Of a stretch of DNA of 64,000 bases, positions 24,301 to 37,400 are shown one piece after another (position 1 is the first letter of the stretch; the number at the start of each line of letters is the position of its first letter). The notes under the pieces were generated by a model. It had not been told where the DNA came from, ran no database searches, and saw only the letters and a program-made list of their open reading frames with translations. The DNA lies in NCBI GenBank assembly GCA_914767715.1, contig OU612066.1, positions 10,175,001 through 10,239,000 on the forward strand, in the 5' to 3' direction. A program made the position numbers and the translations under genes. This DNA comes from Membranipora membranacea. Taxonomy: Eukaryota; Bryozoa; Gymnolaemata; Cheilostomatida; Membraniporidae.

Positions 24301-27210
24301 ACATAATTACAAGCAATATGGTTCGCACATATTTTTAGTGTGAGTTTTGCTGAATTCATTGTTGTTGTTTAGCTTTATCTCAATCACTATCTGACTACCA
24401 CACCTAGCTATAGATGAGCAAAATTAAACATAAATGTATATGAATGTGAACTAGAAGAGTGGATAGTGGGTTATAATCTAATTGTGGTTTTGCTACCTAT
24501 TTTTCAAACTGTTAGTCTCTGTCTTCCTGTGGAGACATTCTGATATTGTAACACAAAACATTCTCATTCCCCCCCCCCCCAACATTTGCCGTGATTTCTT
24601 TGGCACGTTATGAAAAACATCCGTAACTAGGATGATATTGTCTGCAAAGAAATTATGTGTATTGTTATATATGCCATGCCATTAACGATGGCAGTAATTA
24701 GTCTGCTAACAGACATCACAGGACGTGATTTCGGATTCTATTATTCATTTATGATGACCACAATGCAGTGGCCATTTCCTTTCTATGTAAACCATGCTAC
24801 AAGTGAGATGCCTCTGCTAGATGTTCCCAATAAAATATCATAAAACATCACCTACAAACAAACTCAATATGTATATATGTCAGTAAAAGTGAAACTCACC
24901 TCAAAAAACACAGGAATATAATGATTGCGCTGGAGATAGTAAACAGCTAACAGCGGGAAGCAGTAAGGGAATAAAGCCCCACTATCAGCATCGTCTATAT
25001 GACACAACTACAATAAAAATGGCAGTATTTGTTCTTACACAGTAAATTGAATTTATTGTTTTGGCTGATAATCAAAAGCCTGGATGCTGTCAGTGTCACA
25101 CAAGGTAGCATAGTGAGCTTAAGAAATCAAAGGGTTTTGTGTCTGCCTGACATCTGACATCATGACTCGGTAGTTGATTCGTGTAAAAAAAATAAAGGAT
25201 GATGGATCATTACGATCTTGCTAAATTTTTCAATTAAATACCCACAATTTACATTACTTTGAGCAAGGAGTTGTCTTTAACTCCTTGCTTTGAGCTACAT
25301 TTAGAAAGAATAGGATGTACCTTTGCTAAGTATTTGAACAGCACAGCCAGTTGTTTCAGTTTGTGGCTGTATTCAGAGTAGCAGCTCATCAACATGTTAC
25401 TCAGCTGATTTCCTTCATTGGTAAATCTCAGAATAAAATCTCCAGAAGCTCGAGCACTGTTGAAGCTAATGTATGGTTGATTTGCCTCAAAGTTTGCTTC
25501 TACATTGTGATACTTTTCCTCTGAAAATATAGGATTATGCCAGGCTATTGCATACAGTGAGAACATGTCCCAGTAGACAACAGTACAACCTCACGCAGAG
25601 CTGAGATGGTCAAATATCGCCATCGAAGTACAGAATCATCAAACAACAAAATACCTATTTGGGGGCTCAGACTAGATATGAACTAGAGGAGTAGATGTTA
25701 GCTAGTGATTAGTTTAGCTATTTTGAAGTGATTTAACGTCAGCTTGCACCTAGCTGGCTAGCTGAAGTGAGAGTTTATGTGCAGTAAAGAGGAAGAATAA
25801 ATGTTAGTTAGGTTAAAAGTCAGCTATCTTTAGCATCTGCGAGCTGGCGAACTTATCCTTCTGTGAATACTTTACTGTTCTAGGATGTATACATTTCATC
25901 ATACATAACTGGTGGCTCTGTTACATTGTATGATATGGACATACCAAATAACTACCTGATAGTATTTGTAATCTTTGCTGATAGTGATGGTGTAAAGACT
26001 AAAGAAGAAGGCAAGTAGTGTTTGGTTTCACTATCACTCAACCAGAGATAATAAAATACTTTCATCGTCTCAACTAACTTAATCTCTTTGATTGGATGAT
26101 ACTCTGTATTTTTCATTACATGCATGCCTTCATCGTGAATCATCTCTTCTGAGATCTTATCATATTTTTTGGCATAAGGGTATAATAAAAAACATTGTCA
26201 GGGGAATTACTAGTATAGAGTTATTATATACTATGTATATGAGTATATGTATAGGGGAATTACCAAGGCACATTGTTTATCTTCAGCCTTCAACCTTGTC
26301 TACGCGGGTTATCACTAAAATGATGATCCACTAACAGTATAACAGTAAGCCTCACCCTGGCTTGCCTAGGACATTTACCAGGCTGCTATACTTACACCAG
26401 AAATTATCACAAATCAGTATTGATCAAAGGGAGCGTTGTCAAAGATGTTTAAGTATCAATCAATCTCAATCTAACATACTCTAGACCCTGCAAGTCCCTT
26501 TGGTTTTCGAACTTTGAAATCAGTTTCAATTTTTTCCTTGTGCAAGATAAATTTAGTTGTTTTGTTAATTACTACGAGATTTACTGTGATATGAATATAG
26601 CAGTTGTTTTTTGCTCTCCTAAACACTTTAACTTTTATGATTCATCTGAGCTGCTTTGTTTTTTACAATGAGGAGAATGCTATGACAAGCTGTTTAATTT
26701 GTAAGCATAGGTATAATGCACAAAAATTAAACTCTTACCACAGTTGAGCAATGTATCACGGATACCAGTTATCACCAAGGCCCCAGTGGGTGTTAGAGCT
26801 GAAGTTACGTGAACTATTCTGATATTGGTGTCACTAGACTTCAGAGCGAACCCCGCCCTCACTGAACCGCTAAGTTGCAGGGTCACGCCTACAAATTAAC
26901 AAGAAGAGGAAAAAATGACATCAGTGTTTGCAACTCGCAAGCAATACTTAATTCTAAAGTGAGACTCAGTACTCAAATGAAAATCTTGACACCTCTGGGC
27001 GCTGCCATGCCTATCTAACATTTAGTTGAGAACATTACCTTTCAAATCTCCAGAATGCTGCTGGATATCTTTCTCCAGCTCATCAACCACAGATTTTCTC
27101 ATTTTAATCGCCTGATCACTCAGAGCTATCGTCTCATAGAAACTCTCCAGGTAATCCGTCAGAGCCTGGAGGTGCGATGCTGTCGGTGGTGGGATATCAG
27201 GGGGCTTCAT
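18331..27210 (-). CDS. Terminal uridylyltransferase TUT4/7-like, copy A
   Basis: The family adds uridines to RNA 3' ends (pre-let-7, mRNAs) in the cytoplasm. Exons: 27219-27039 (ATG at 27210), 26888-26739, 25520-25321, 25007-24900, 24151-24086, 23728-23557, 23128-22797, 22481-22316, 21540-21440, 21241-21149, 21011-20853, 20400-20287, 20083-20012, 19802-19583, 19185-18954, 18643-18331, giving about 889 residues. Domain order: pseudo-nucleotidyltransferase (GSVRAGFAL with SDTNI, second catalytic Asp lost); zinc knuckle CRGCSKSGHLSDDC (about residue 405-420); active nucleotidyltransferase with SDVDICMT and LEGDISLYN supplying the three Asp; PAP-associated part with IEDPFDLRHNLG, keeping the His tied to uridine choice; second knuckle CWICGKVNHMATSC; Met/Pro-rich tail. 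Compared with copy B (31471-47559) I find no N-terminal C2H2 exon and no match to B's exon 40258-40344. The model skips both in frame. The first exon is preceded by an AG, so a noncoding 5' exon is likely. Confidence 0.9.
20694..20717. repeat. (TA)n microsatellite
   Basis: An uninterrupted alternating A/T run in an intron of TUT copy A. Confidence 0.9.
24569..24580. repeat. Poly(C) run
   Basis: Twelve consecutive C in a TUT copy A intron, unusual in this AT-rich window and prone to sequencing error. Confidence 0.85.
25264..25287. mobile_element. Tiny palindromic insertion, CAAGGAG group
   Basis: A 24-bp hairpin with arms CAAGGAGTT and AACTCCTTG, perfect over 9 bp. It is flanked by exact CTTTGAG repeats (25257-25263 and 25288-25294). 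It lies 33 bases past the 5' splice site of the TUT copy A exon ending at 25321, apparently without harming the donor. Confidence 0.88.
26571..26635. repeat. Dispersed repeat shared with 60075-60120
   Basis: About 45 bases starting CTACGAGATTT and ending GTTGTTTTTTGCT recur with few changes in the pyrophosphatase intron at 60075-60120, where they form one arm of a foldback. Here the second arm is missing. Probably a fragment of an old repeat in a TUT copy A intron. Confidence 0.6.
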
Positions 27211-29129
27211 CTCGTTAGGCTAAAGTATACAGAACGCAACACATAGTTAGAGGTACAGATGGATGGACTTATTACAAACACTGACAAACACAAACTCGGT
27301 CTAGACAATGGCACTGGAATATCGTTTCCCATGACATTGAAGATGTTTAAATATTGCTGTGTCATAATCCGCATAGAAAGACTTAGGTGAGATCGACTGA
27401 GGGGCAGGGGCAGAGGCAGAAAAAGGGACAGCCAATCACCTTCTGAACAGTGTGTAGGATTTGATCAATTTAATTTGGTATTCACATACGCATTGGAGAT
27501 ACGCATACATAGCTCTTAGTGTGTATGTAATAGTATTCTCTCACAGATGATTGTGACCAGCTCATAGGAGCACTCAATCTGATTGAACCATATGTTAAAT
27601 GGATACTGATAAAAAAAATCAACCGGTGATCAACTTTTGCAGTTCCCATCATTAACCTCCCTAATACTCAACCAACCATAACATTGCTAGTCCATACACC
27701 CATTGATATGAATATATATCAGTGTATACACCATCATTGTTTTGCGTTCCTAAAGGTTTTTCTCATCACCAATATATTTTGTTTAAAAGAATTGGTAATT
27801 TGCTTCCAACAGCATTTTCAATCAGTAATTGATGTCTGTGTACAAGAAGTGCAACAAAGATTGATACTTCACACTCACCTGTTGGTGTGAAAGCTGATGA
27901 TGTTATCACGAGAAGGCTATACTTCCTGATTATTTCCAGTCCTATCTACGAGATTGAGAGCTTCTACTTTTTACACATTAAATGACTACACAGCAACACG
28001 TCTTTGGCTGCACCAGTTTCACTTCTCCAATCCTCAAACACAATGCGCATCCAATTCAATTCATGACCAATCACCTCAAAATAATAGTACAATACACATA
28101 CAAAGAGCCATGTAAAACTACGGTATTGATTAGTTGTTATGGATTTGTTGTATCACGGGGATTTAGTTACATATTCTGATAAGCTGGGAATTCCAACTGC
28201 TATAAATTCCCTCATTGAGTTGTAAAAGACCATATTTTTTCGATTGTGAAATCTTCGTTGTATGTTCTTATTTGTTGCCATTTACTAAAACACTGAAACA
28301 TTACTCTGCATTTGTCATCAGTACTTGACAAAATCAAATCCATAACAGAAAGCTTGCCACATCCAGAATAAATATTGCTGTCCAAAAATGACCACTTTGT
28401 GCCGGTATAAACACTCTATCTATAACAACATTTCATATTATCTGAATCCGAATCTGTTTTGTCTTTCAATTCAAGTATTGAGGTAGGAAGAGCCCCTCAG
28501 GTCCTCAACTTTTCAACAACCTATTCAATATTGTACTATCACACTCTTAGAATATACACTATAACAGAACGGATACCAGTCGCTTAAAGTAAGTGAGATG
28601 AGAAAAAACCATACATATAAATACAATATAAATGAATAAGAAGTTTTATGTCTAAGCAGCGCATCAGCTTTAAATTGATTACATGGTAAAGTGTTTATTA
28701 CAAAAAACTATGAACCTACACATAATATATGATCGGAATATTTGATGTGTTATATTATCCCAATAGGTAAATCTAGCCTACATCCTAGCAAACGCCTATA
28801 TAACGTACAGCATAGCATGTTGGTATTTGTTGTTTCTTGCAGAATAACACTGTTTGGTGATGTTAGCTCATCTGAATTTTATAATAAAGAGTCATGAAGA
28901 TAGGCGTTTTATGCCACGCTAAAATTGAGCACGAGAAAAGAAACACTAAGGGGGCTTCAAAGAGCACTCTTGACAGTAATCATGCTTTTAAAAGGGTTTT
29001 CTGCATTCAATAGAGCGCATACATATACATGTTTTATACATGAGCAAATAGCACCATGTTCACCAAGCAATGAATCCTTTACTTATTGAGTGTTTCATAC
29101 AGTATTCCAGGAATCCAGGAGTGTGGAAA

Positions 29130-29154
29130 CAGGGAGGGTGGGAGACCCTCCCTG
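29130..29154. mobile_element. Tiny palindromic insertion, CAGGGAG group
   Basis: A 25-bp hairpin with perfect 10-bp arms CAGGGAGGGT and ACCCTCCCTG around GGGAG. It is flanked by exact GTGGAAA repeats (29123-29129 and 29155-29161). The cleanest representative of its group. Confidence 0.9.
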
Positions 29155-30441
29155 GTGGAAATAAATAAATGTCCTCAAAGGTGTAAGAGTTATCCCCACA
29201 TTAAGCTTTGATAAATTGCATGATGGGAATTACACCATCACATAGTCCATAACAATTACGATTGCACGCAAGTCATTCAATATAATGCATAATTGACATC
29301 AGCGTAATCAATTTATTGTTCTCAGGCTCAGTTGAAGAAGCAAGTTTCACTTTCATATATTTTTCAAATTGTCGCACATCAGACTCATCAGAGGTCTTGG
29401 GTCTCACAGAACTTAACTTCTCATTCAATGACTTCAACATAAACTGATTGCTAGGATGAAGCACCCAGGTTCAAAATAAGTCCAGAGTAAGCTGTAGAAA
29501 AATATTCATGACCAGTTTTTATTTGAGTGAATGGTGATGATTGATAGATTAGCATTAGATGCTGCTGATGGTTGATGTTTCCCTCTCTCTCCAAAGCAAA
29601 GTGACTTTCTGCCATAGGGCTGCCGCATTTCCTAACTTTTCGCTTGGGAACTGTGGCAATCCTATGCTTTCTGCCATGTATGGGTTTCTACCAATGCTAG
29701 CCATGAGTTCAATGATTGTTTGTAAACGCGGAGACTAGTTTTGAGTTGGCTTTTGTTTGCTGGTTTATGGTATTTATATATATATAGGCCTATGTCAATT
29801 GAATTGGTGAGAACTTGTCATAGATATGCATAAAGGATGTTCCTAAATTCTGGCTAGTCATCGTCCATGATTTTGTACTATCTACTATTTCATTTTACTA
29901 AGAGCTAGGAGAGCTTTAACTCTAAGCCTAGTAAGCAATGAGCATAATAATGATTATAATGTGTGGAGCAGAATATGTAGTAATATATGTCATGGTGATA
30001 TCTCTGTTGTTTTGCCCTACTGCCATTCCTAGTCATCATCATGACTCTGCTTTTGCATGTCTAAGCATGGGGTTACCAAGGAGTGACCCTGTTACCCCTT
30101 GCTCGATGTATGGGAGTAAAGGCAGTCTTGGATTGCATAGTTTTTAGTCTTTCTCCCATTTACTGAGCCTAGTTTTATAAAGTGATGCACTACTCAGGAT
30201 GGCTTACAGATTACAACATAATGATAATAATGAGCACATTTATATACCACTTAGTGTAATCACGCATGAATACTTCTTGCAGCCACAGAGAGAAGGCCAA
30301 TAAATACAGCAGATGAGAGGTAACCACTGATCGACTAAAGGTTGAAGATAATGGACGGTAAGAATCTGCTCTCATCTACACGAATGCCATTGATGTCTCT
30401 GAGAAGTGACTTGATTTTTATATCTGACAACAATCCCCAAT

Positions 30442-31233
30442 CAGGGGTGTATTCATAGGTAGGGCCAGGGGGCCATGGCCCAACATTGTCTTTCAGCTGG
30501 TCGATTTTGAAAAAACTCCTAAAACTGCCAAGAGTGTTATGAATACACATTGGCTTTGTTTATGTTTATCAATAACAGGTGCTCAGGGGCCGCTTGTGTT
30601 GTATAGGGATTTCTAAGGGATAGTAGCTGTTTTCAATGGCTGATTTCATCAATACATGAAAAACTGTCACATGTGAGCAATCATTCAGGGCCATGGTCTG
30701 CCTCAAAAAATACCTTTGAGCCAAACTTTAACAAGCAGCTCTCAATTGGTTGCCGATAGGGATTGATGCTGTGAAAATTCAATGTTTGCAAGTTCATGGT
30801 GCCTCATTCTAAAAGCTTTCTCTGTGATTGTCAGTAAAATCAGAATTTTGAGGAAAATTTGCTCGCACAAAAATGATTATTAATTCTATAACAATATCAC
30901 ATCCTTTCATTTACTGTTAATCCTCTTCTTCTTTATAAGCAATTAATTAAAGATAAAAGGTCCCTACCTTCATGACCTTCATGACTCCATATTATAATTT
31001 GATATTTTCATATTTTTTACTGTTCATCCTCTTCCCACGCTCCAAAATATTGTCACTGATTTTTGTCAATTATGCTTCTCCCTGTTCAATATTCCTCACA
31101 AAAAGGGCTGGAATGCCTCTAATCTGACCCTGTCTTTGGAAAGTTAAATGGGGGAGGCCCCCATAGCGGGAAGGCGCTACGGCGCCCCTCCCGCACCCAC
31201 CCTACCACTTCAAATCCCATGGATACAGCCCTG
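30442..31233. mobile_element. Nonautonomous hAT-like DNA transposon (about 790 bp)
   Basis: The left end reads CAGGGGTGTATTCATAGG and the right end, reverse complemented, CAGGGCTGTATCCATGGG. These 18-bp inverted ends match at 14 positions and have the CAGGG start typical of hAT elements. The flanks TCCCCAAT and CCCTCAAT match at 6 of 8 positions, fitting the family's 8-bp target duplication. No transposase is encoded. It carries a C/G-rich patch near 31150-31205 and lies just upstream of TUT copy B. Confidence 0.7.
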
Positions 31234-31470
31234 CCCTCAATACATACCTGTACCGTCATTAAATGCTGAGTTATAATTCCCTAGCATTTATAGGACCATA
31301 GTTATGTTATAGTTTGCCTGATATAGATACAGAGTCTAGGCCCTACACGCTGCACGGATTCAAGCCTATGATTACTGATGCTTTGCGTAGTTGGTTATCC
31401 ACACACCTATCCTGTCATGATAGTACTGGCTTTTTTATCTTGAAATCTTTTAATTTGTCTCTTACACCAG

Positions 31471-34400
31471 GAGCAGAGCCACATGACACAGTTCAGCAGA
31501 ATGGACAACAAGCTCCGAATAGTCGCAGAAAGAAGAACAAAGGTAAGAAGGTTTTGGATCAGTTGAGAATACGATCATGAATAAAGAAAAAGCACAATAC
31601 ATAGAGGATAATACAATACATGACTCAAAATTCATTGCAGGGCTATCCTTGTTAAAAAGTTAAATTGAAGTGACAGTAAGATGTATTGCATTAAGTCACA
31701 CAATTCTTTAATTGTGTACATCTAACACTTCAAAAAAGTCAATTCTAAGGTGGGATAAGAGATGACTAGGTGAGGAGATTATGAGGTATGATTGTTTCAA
31801 TGTTCCTAATCTCTTCGTTTATAAGGACCCAGAAACAATGAATCCAATTCTGACCATCCTGAAATGGTTCCATCTGTACAGAGATTGTTTGATACTGCAA
31901 GTCTTCAGATTACTGTAAGAGGGGAGACCAGAACAGTCACTGAAACCCCTGTTGCTCTTCAAGCAGAGCAAGGTAAGCTCTGGTGCATGTATCAATGAGT
32001 CGAGCTCTTATATATATCTATGTTCGGGTGATTGGGAATTTGGGTGTGCATTATCATGATACTATTCGGTTCATTAATAACTTTCACAACTAGGCTAGAT
32101 ATAAGTAATGTAGTATTGGTATGTTCAGTTAGCAATAAAATGGGTTTAAAGCCCTGCCTGCTAAAGCTACCAGAGGTGTACTGCACCTAGCGACCCCACT
32201 AATGACATATCACTGGAAAGTAGGCCTATCTCATGATTGTGACCATTTTTTTCACTTTAATGGCATGCATAATGGTAATAGTAATACTAATGTAACACGG
32301 TCGACTCAGTAGATCTGATAAGGCTAAGCGTTTGAGATAGAGCTATCTATAAACTCATTGCACCATGTAGATACAATTTCAGGTCAATGGCAAAGTACAC
32401 GATAAAGAATTCCCCTTGGTAACAGGGTAATCCCCTTGTTAAATTTCTCATATTATTGTTGATATTGGTGATACTCAATATTAGCCGGGAAATTACTAGT
32501 TGATTTATTAACTATCAAGATGCAATGAGCTTTATCAAGTTTGTTATCAGTTGTCATTCCTCATTTACGGGAATTTATCTTTTGGAATTTCCAAGCTGAA
32601 TTCAACTACAAGCTTGTTTCAAAAGAATAATATGGGCCTTTTGTTTAAAGCCTAACTGTATAATTAACTGCATTACTAGGTGATTGATTATTAACTTATA
32701 GCTATGTTATGAATTCTCATGCATGTTCCATATACAATCTTTTATCTCAGAAAATTCCACTAACATGATGGAGGATACAGCTCAGCCAAAACTTGGTGAC
32801 AGTGCACAAAAACCCAAAAGGAAGAGAAACAGAAAACCGAAGAACACAGTAGGAGAATCACCTTCCAATACTGAGCAAGCACCTGTTGACCATGCCATAA
32901 GTACTGACCTGTCAGCGTGGGCTGGTCACGCAGAAGCACCTGCTCAAACAGAGAGGGAAGAACAAGCACAACCGGGTTATGAGGAGAAGGCAGCAACTAG
33001 AGCATATAATCGTAGTAGCTCAGGTATGGTCTATGAATACTATATTATGTCATTGATATGTAAAGCACTGGTGTTAATGAACTGACTAAGGGAGTGAAGA
33101 TACTAATTTTGTGTCAAAGATACCCACAGGTACTACTTATTATTTTGATTTGTGATGTCTCATCACAGTCCAGATGCCACCCAAAGCTATCTTTCTGTTC
33201 TTCGAGCTACAATCTGGATGTCTAGGGTACATGGATTATATTAGTATTTGATATTTTGCTAATAATTGATTGATGATCCGATAGGTGATTCCTCTAAGTC
33301 CTGGTCAGACGTAAGAGCGAATAATCCCAAGGTTCTAAGAGGCAAACAGCTTAAGGAGTCCATCTACTATGAGGCCAAACCAAGACGGAAAGAGATGTTG
33401 GAACAGCAACATGAAAGCTTACGCTATGAACCAGGTCAGTCAAAACGATTTATACAAATGATGAGAGGAAGACTGTTACAGAGAGGGTGTACAGATAAGT
33501 CATATCGGCAGTACAAATCAAACAGATAATTTTATAAAACAGTTTAAATTTTGAATATGTTAAGCAAGACCATGTACCATGATAGAACCTGTTTTGTACC
33601 AGGCTGCATATAAGCTAAGAAAGAATAAATGCAAAGGCTATACATTCCACCTGTATAATACCAGTGAGATATGAGTGTTGGGTCATTATTTAAAGTTGGA
33701 GAAGGGACTAGCTCGGAGGTGTCGATTGAGAAGATAAATCCATCTGATCGATCAGGATCACAGCACTCTAAGGGAGCTGAGAACAACTCTGGCCAGAAAC
33801 TAGAGAGAAACGAAGATAAAACAGCTGGTAAGCGTGGGAACAGAGAGGATAGGCCCAGGGAAAGTGTAATACAGCAGTTTACTGAGGAGTATACACAGAA
33901 AGTGGGAGTGAGGTACATCGTGGAACTAGATGATGATCACATCAGGCTACTGAGAAAAGTTAGTCTATCAAATAGGATTAATGGATGGTTGCAAATCTTA
34001 TATTTCTATTCTTTTTGATTCTTCAAAGATATTAACATGTTCTGCAGAGGTTTGAGCATGAGAACTAAAAAGAATAAGATCTTTATCTTTGAATCGTATT
34101 GATAGACATGGGTTCCTACACTGAGAATGTGACCAAATTCACAATGGTAAAAGTGAGCTTCCACTGGCGAAGTGTAAAAGGATCATTCAGACTTATTTAT
34201 GGCATCGTTTAAATAAAATAAACTTTCTTTTTGTACGGTGATGAGAGCTTGTGTTTTTCATGGCCAAACAATAAACGTGTATGGACTTATCTTTATAGAA
34301 ATCACTGAAGTTTCCCGATGCCAGATTTTTCTGTCAGCTCTGTGAGTACCATGTAGCAACAGAAGATAAGATGGAGGAACACAGGATAGGTGATGGCCAC

Positions 34401-37400
34401 ACCAGGAGAAAGAGGGTAAGTTTGCTTTTATATAATCCAAACTTATGGTCTGATTCATTGCAGCAAATCTTCTACATCGGATCTGGTGTTTTTGAGATCT
34501 CGAAAAACTCACTGTTGAAACTTTGATCTCATAAAAATAACAGAAAAATGAGAATATATCCACACTAAATCGGATTTATTTAAATGATAACCTCATTTTC
34601 AGTATAGTGAGAGGCCAGGATTCAACAACATCACCCTCAAATGGAAAACAAAAGTCCTACCCACCACACCAAGCATAGAATTTTATTGCCCTCGTTATTT
34701 CAATTTAAAACATTCTTTTTTCTTCGTCCCATCCCAGAGGTTAAGAAAAATATTTTTGCGCTGAAATGTTGCAGTTACTCACACATGTTTTGTTTATGGT
34801 TCCTGGATTAATACCCATCATTGCTGTCATTCAATTACCTTTACTTCACACACATTCATTTGGCAAACATTTGGTACTGAAATCTTGTCTCATTACAGCA
34901 TTTCTTACCTCCTGTTTATGAAATATGTTAGCCTGTGAGTATCGTTTATTACTTATTCTTCAGCACCCCTTGTAAAGTTTTTGTTTTTGATTATAATAGC
35001 TGAAGACAGGCAATGCCTTGCTGAGACACATACCAGCACCCACGGCACCACACCTCCAGGCTCTAACTGATTACCTGGAGAGCTTCTATGAGACTATAGC
35101 ACTGAGCGATCAGGAGATGAGTATGAGGAAATCTGTGGTCGATGAGCTGGAGAAAGATATACAGCAGCATACTGAAATATTGAATGGTAAGTATTCAGCC
35201 AATTCTTAGACAATACCGTCTTTCTTTTTATACATTCAAAAAGTCAATACCATACATGGAATAAGCTGCCAAATAATGTACTTTCTTATAATACTGCCCA
35301 ATATCAACTTCATATTATTATTGTCTAATATGAAGACAACGCTCCCCATTGCCTTATTTCTGTTTATCTGTAGATGTCACGCTGCAGGTGTGTGGTTCTG
35401 TTAGAGCCGGATTCGCTCTCAATAGTAGTGACACCAATATAAGAATAATCGCGCCTAGGACTGCAAATCTGGCACTAGTGATGACTGGTATCAGAGATAC
35501 ACTACAGCAATGCGGTAGGTTAAGACAATGAGCTCCCCCTTCATTGGTAAAGATAACAACTGGGAACAGAAATCTCGAATTCCCAGAGAGATCAGATTTC
35601 ATGTGTGTTGCCATAGGGCAGTTATCTTAAAACATTCCAGAGAATTTGTATTTAGCTCAAGATTACTTTTCCTAGCTATTTTGATGTGACAATGAGAACT
35701 ATTCACAGGTCACATGTCACATGCCCTGTGACGTGACCGAACAAGCAAATAATCTTAACCTGGACAAAGCATGTGTGGACTCTGTTAGTCAACTATATCT
35801 TCACTTCATGCTGCTATTATTAGCTGCAAGTTTGGTGTTTCTTGCATTTCGATTGCCCCCGGTTGATTAATTGATCAGACATAGGTACCTGTACAACAAG
35901 CCGCATGAAATAAGCTGACAATATAACATTATGCTCCATTGGTTTAGACGAGAAGTACTGTGATGTGATCACTAACTTTGGTGCCAAGCAGCCATACGTC
36001 AGTTTCCACAGCCCTCAGGCCTCCGGAGATTTCATCCTTAAGTTTAGTGAAGAGGGTAATCAGATTACAAACATGCTGCTGTGCTGCTACTCGAGATATA
36101 ACACAAAACTCAAACAGCTAGCTGTGCTCTTCAAATACTTATCTAAGGTGCGGTAACTGTGGGGGATTAACCTCGTCATTTCCCTGAACAAAAACAGTCC
36201 AATTATTTGGAATGTTGGAAATTGTTTGGTACAGTCATTGGTGTGTCTTAATATGTCTTCCTTATTCGTAATAATGCAGCTACCAATAGTAAAGAGCAAC
36301 AAGTTTAATTCAGCTATCATAATGAATAAAATTAATTTAAGTATGTTGAGCCAAACCACAATTGTTACGGTGCCATTTACCTGTATTGGTTTGAAAGAGA
36401 AGAATAACTACCCATCACATATAATTAGCTTTTAACTTTATTAATCTTCCCAAATTATATACTTTACCTATTGTTGCAGATTTGTTCCATTGATGACTCA
36501 GACAAAGGAGTTTTATTCCCTTACTGCTATCCTCTGTTAGCTGTTTATTACCTCCAACAAAAAGACTTAATCCCGGTGTTCTTCAGGGTAGGTTATGTAT
36601 GCTAGTTTTTCTGATTTCTACCATTGCATTCTCACCTAGAAGATGTAAGCTAGGTGGCGGTAGCCATCCCCTCAAGTTCATCTGACTTCCCAAATCTTAT
36701 CCCGGTGATCCATCTCTTCAGGATCTAACATTCTAGCGCAGTTGTTCAGTGAAACAGGTTTTTATACCCTATAAGCGTAAAATGTATGAGATTATTCTAT
36801 ATGATCAACTTTTTTTATAACTTTTTGCAGGACGTAAATCTGGAGGCAAAGAGTGAGGCAGAGTTTCAGGGTGAGATCGACAAATTTCAACCACCAGTAA
36901 GATATTCTTCAATACTGTCATGACATGCTTGTCAAGACAGGCTACATACACCAGGGAGAATTCTCCCCGCATACACACATATTGTATACAAGCTATCATT
37001 GAGCTTCAAGTATGTTTGTATTGTACAATTCGTCATGAGCAGCAGGGAAAGTCTAAGATCGTAACAAGCTATTTTCTTGCGACCAACTAGTACTGTGTAC
37101 ATGACTAGGCTTGCATACGTGTCCTGACTCAGCTCTTCTAAATTTTCAAATACAAGTACAAATCCCACTGTCAACAACTTTGTTGACTGACCTTTTGTTT
37201 TTTTTTATTATAATTACTACTTTACTGTGACCTTGTATCCTACAGAACCCAGTGAGGGAGATTAATGAGTCTACACTTGGATACCTGTGGCTTGATATGC
37301 TCAAGTTTTACTGTCTGAACTTTAACATAGAAGCTCATGCTGTCAGCATAATGTGCAGGAGAATAGTTAGCAAGTCAACTAAACAGTGGAACACCAAACG

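Larger units (their letters stand above)
27220..31470. other. Divergent spacer between TUT copies A and B
   Basis: The heads of the two TUT genes face each other across this stretch, so both promoters and the missing 5' exons should lie here. It holds a hairpin insertion (29130-29154) and a hAT-like nonautonomous element (30442-31233). A minus-strand reading frame at 29273-29464 is hydrophilic but has no recognised relative. An ATG at 31368 is in frame with the first recognised exon of copy B but would require reading through a good 3' splice site. Confidence 0.5.

Noticed and set aside
30079-30103. CAAGGAGTGAC...CCCTTG palindrome
   Set aside because: Arms match at 9 of 11, but the flanks GGGTTAC and CTCGATG do not match. 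Could be chance.
30335-30550. Minus-strand 71-codon frame
   Set aside because: It overlaps the left end of the hAT-like element and has no recognisable domain.
34595-34740. Extra exon of TUT copy B after TTTCAG
   Set aside because: It opens in frame but has no clear donor. Skipping it joins the finger exon to LKTGNALLRHIP in phase, as in relatives.
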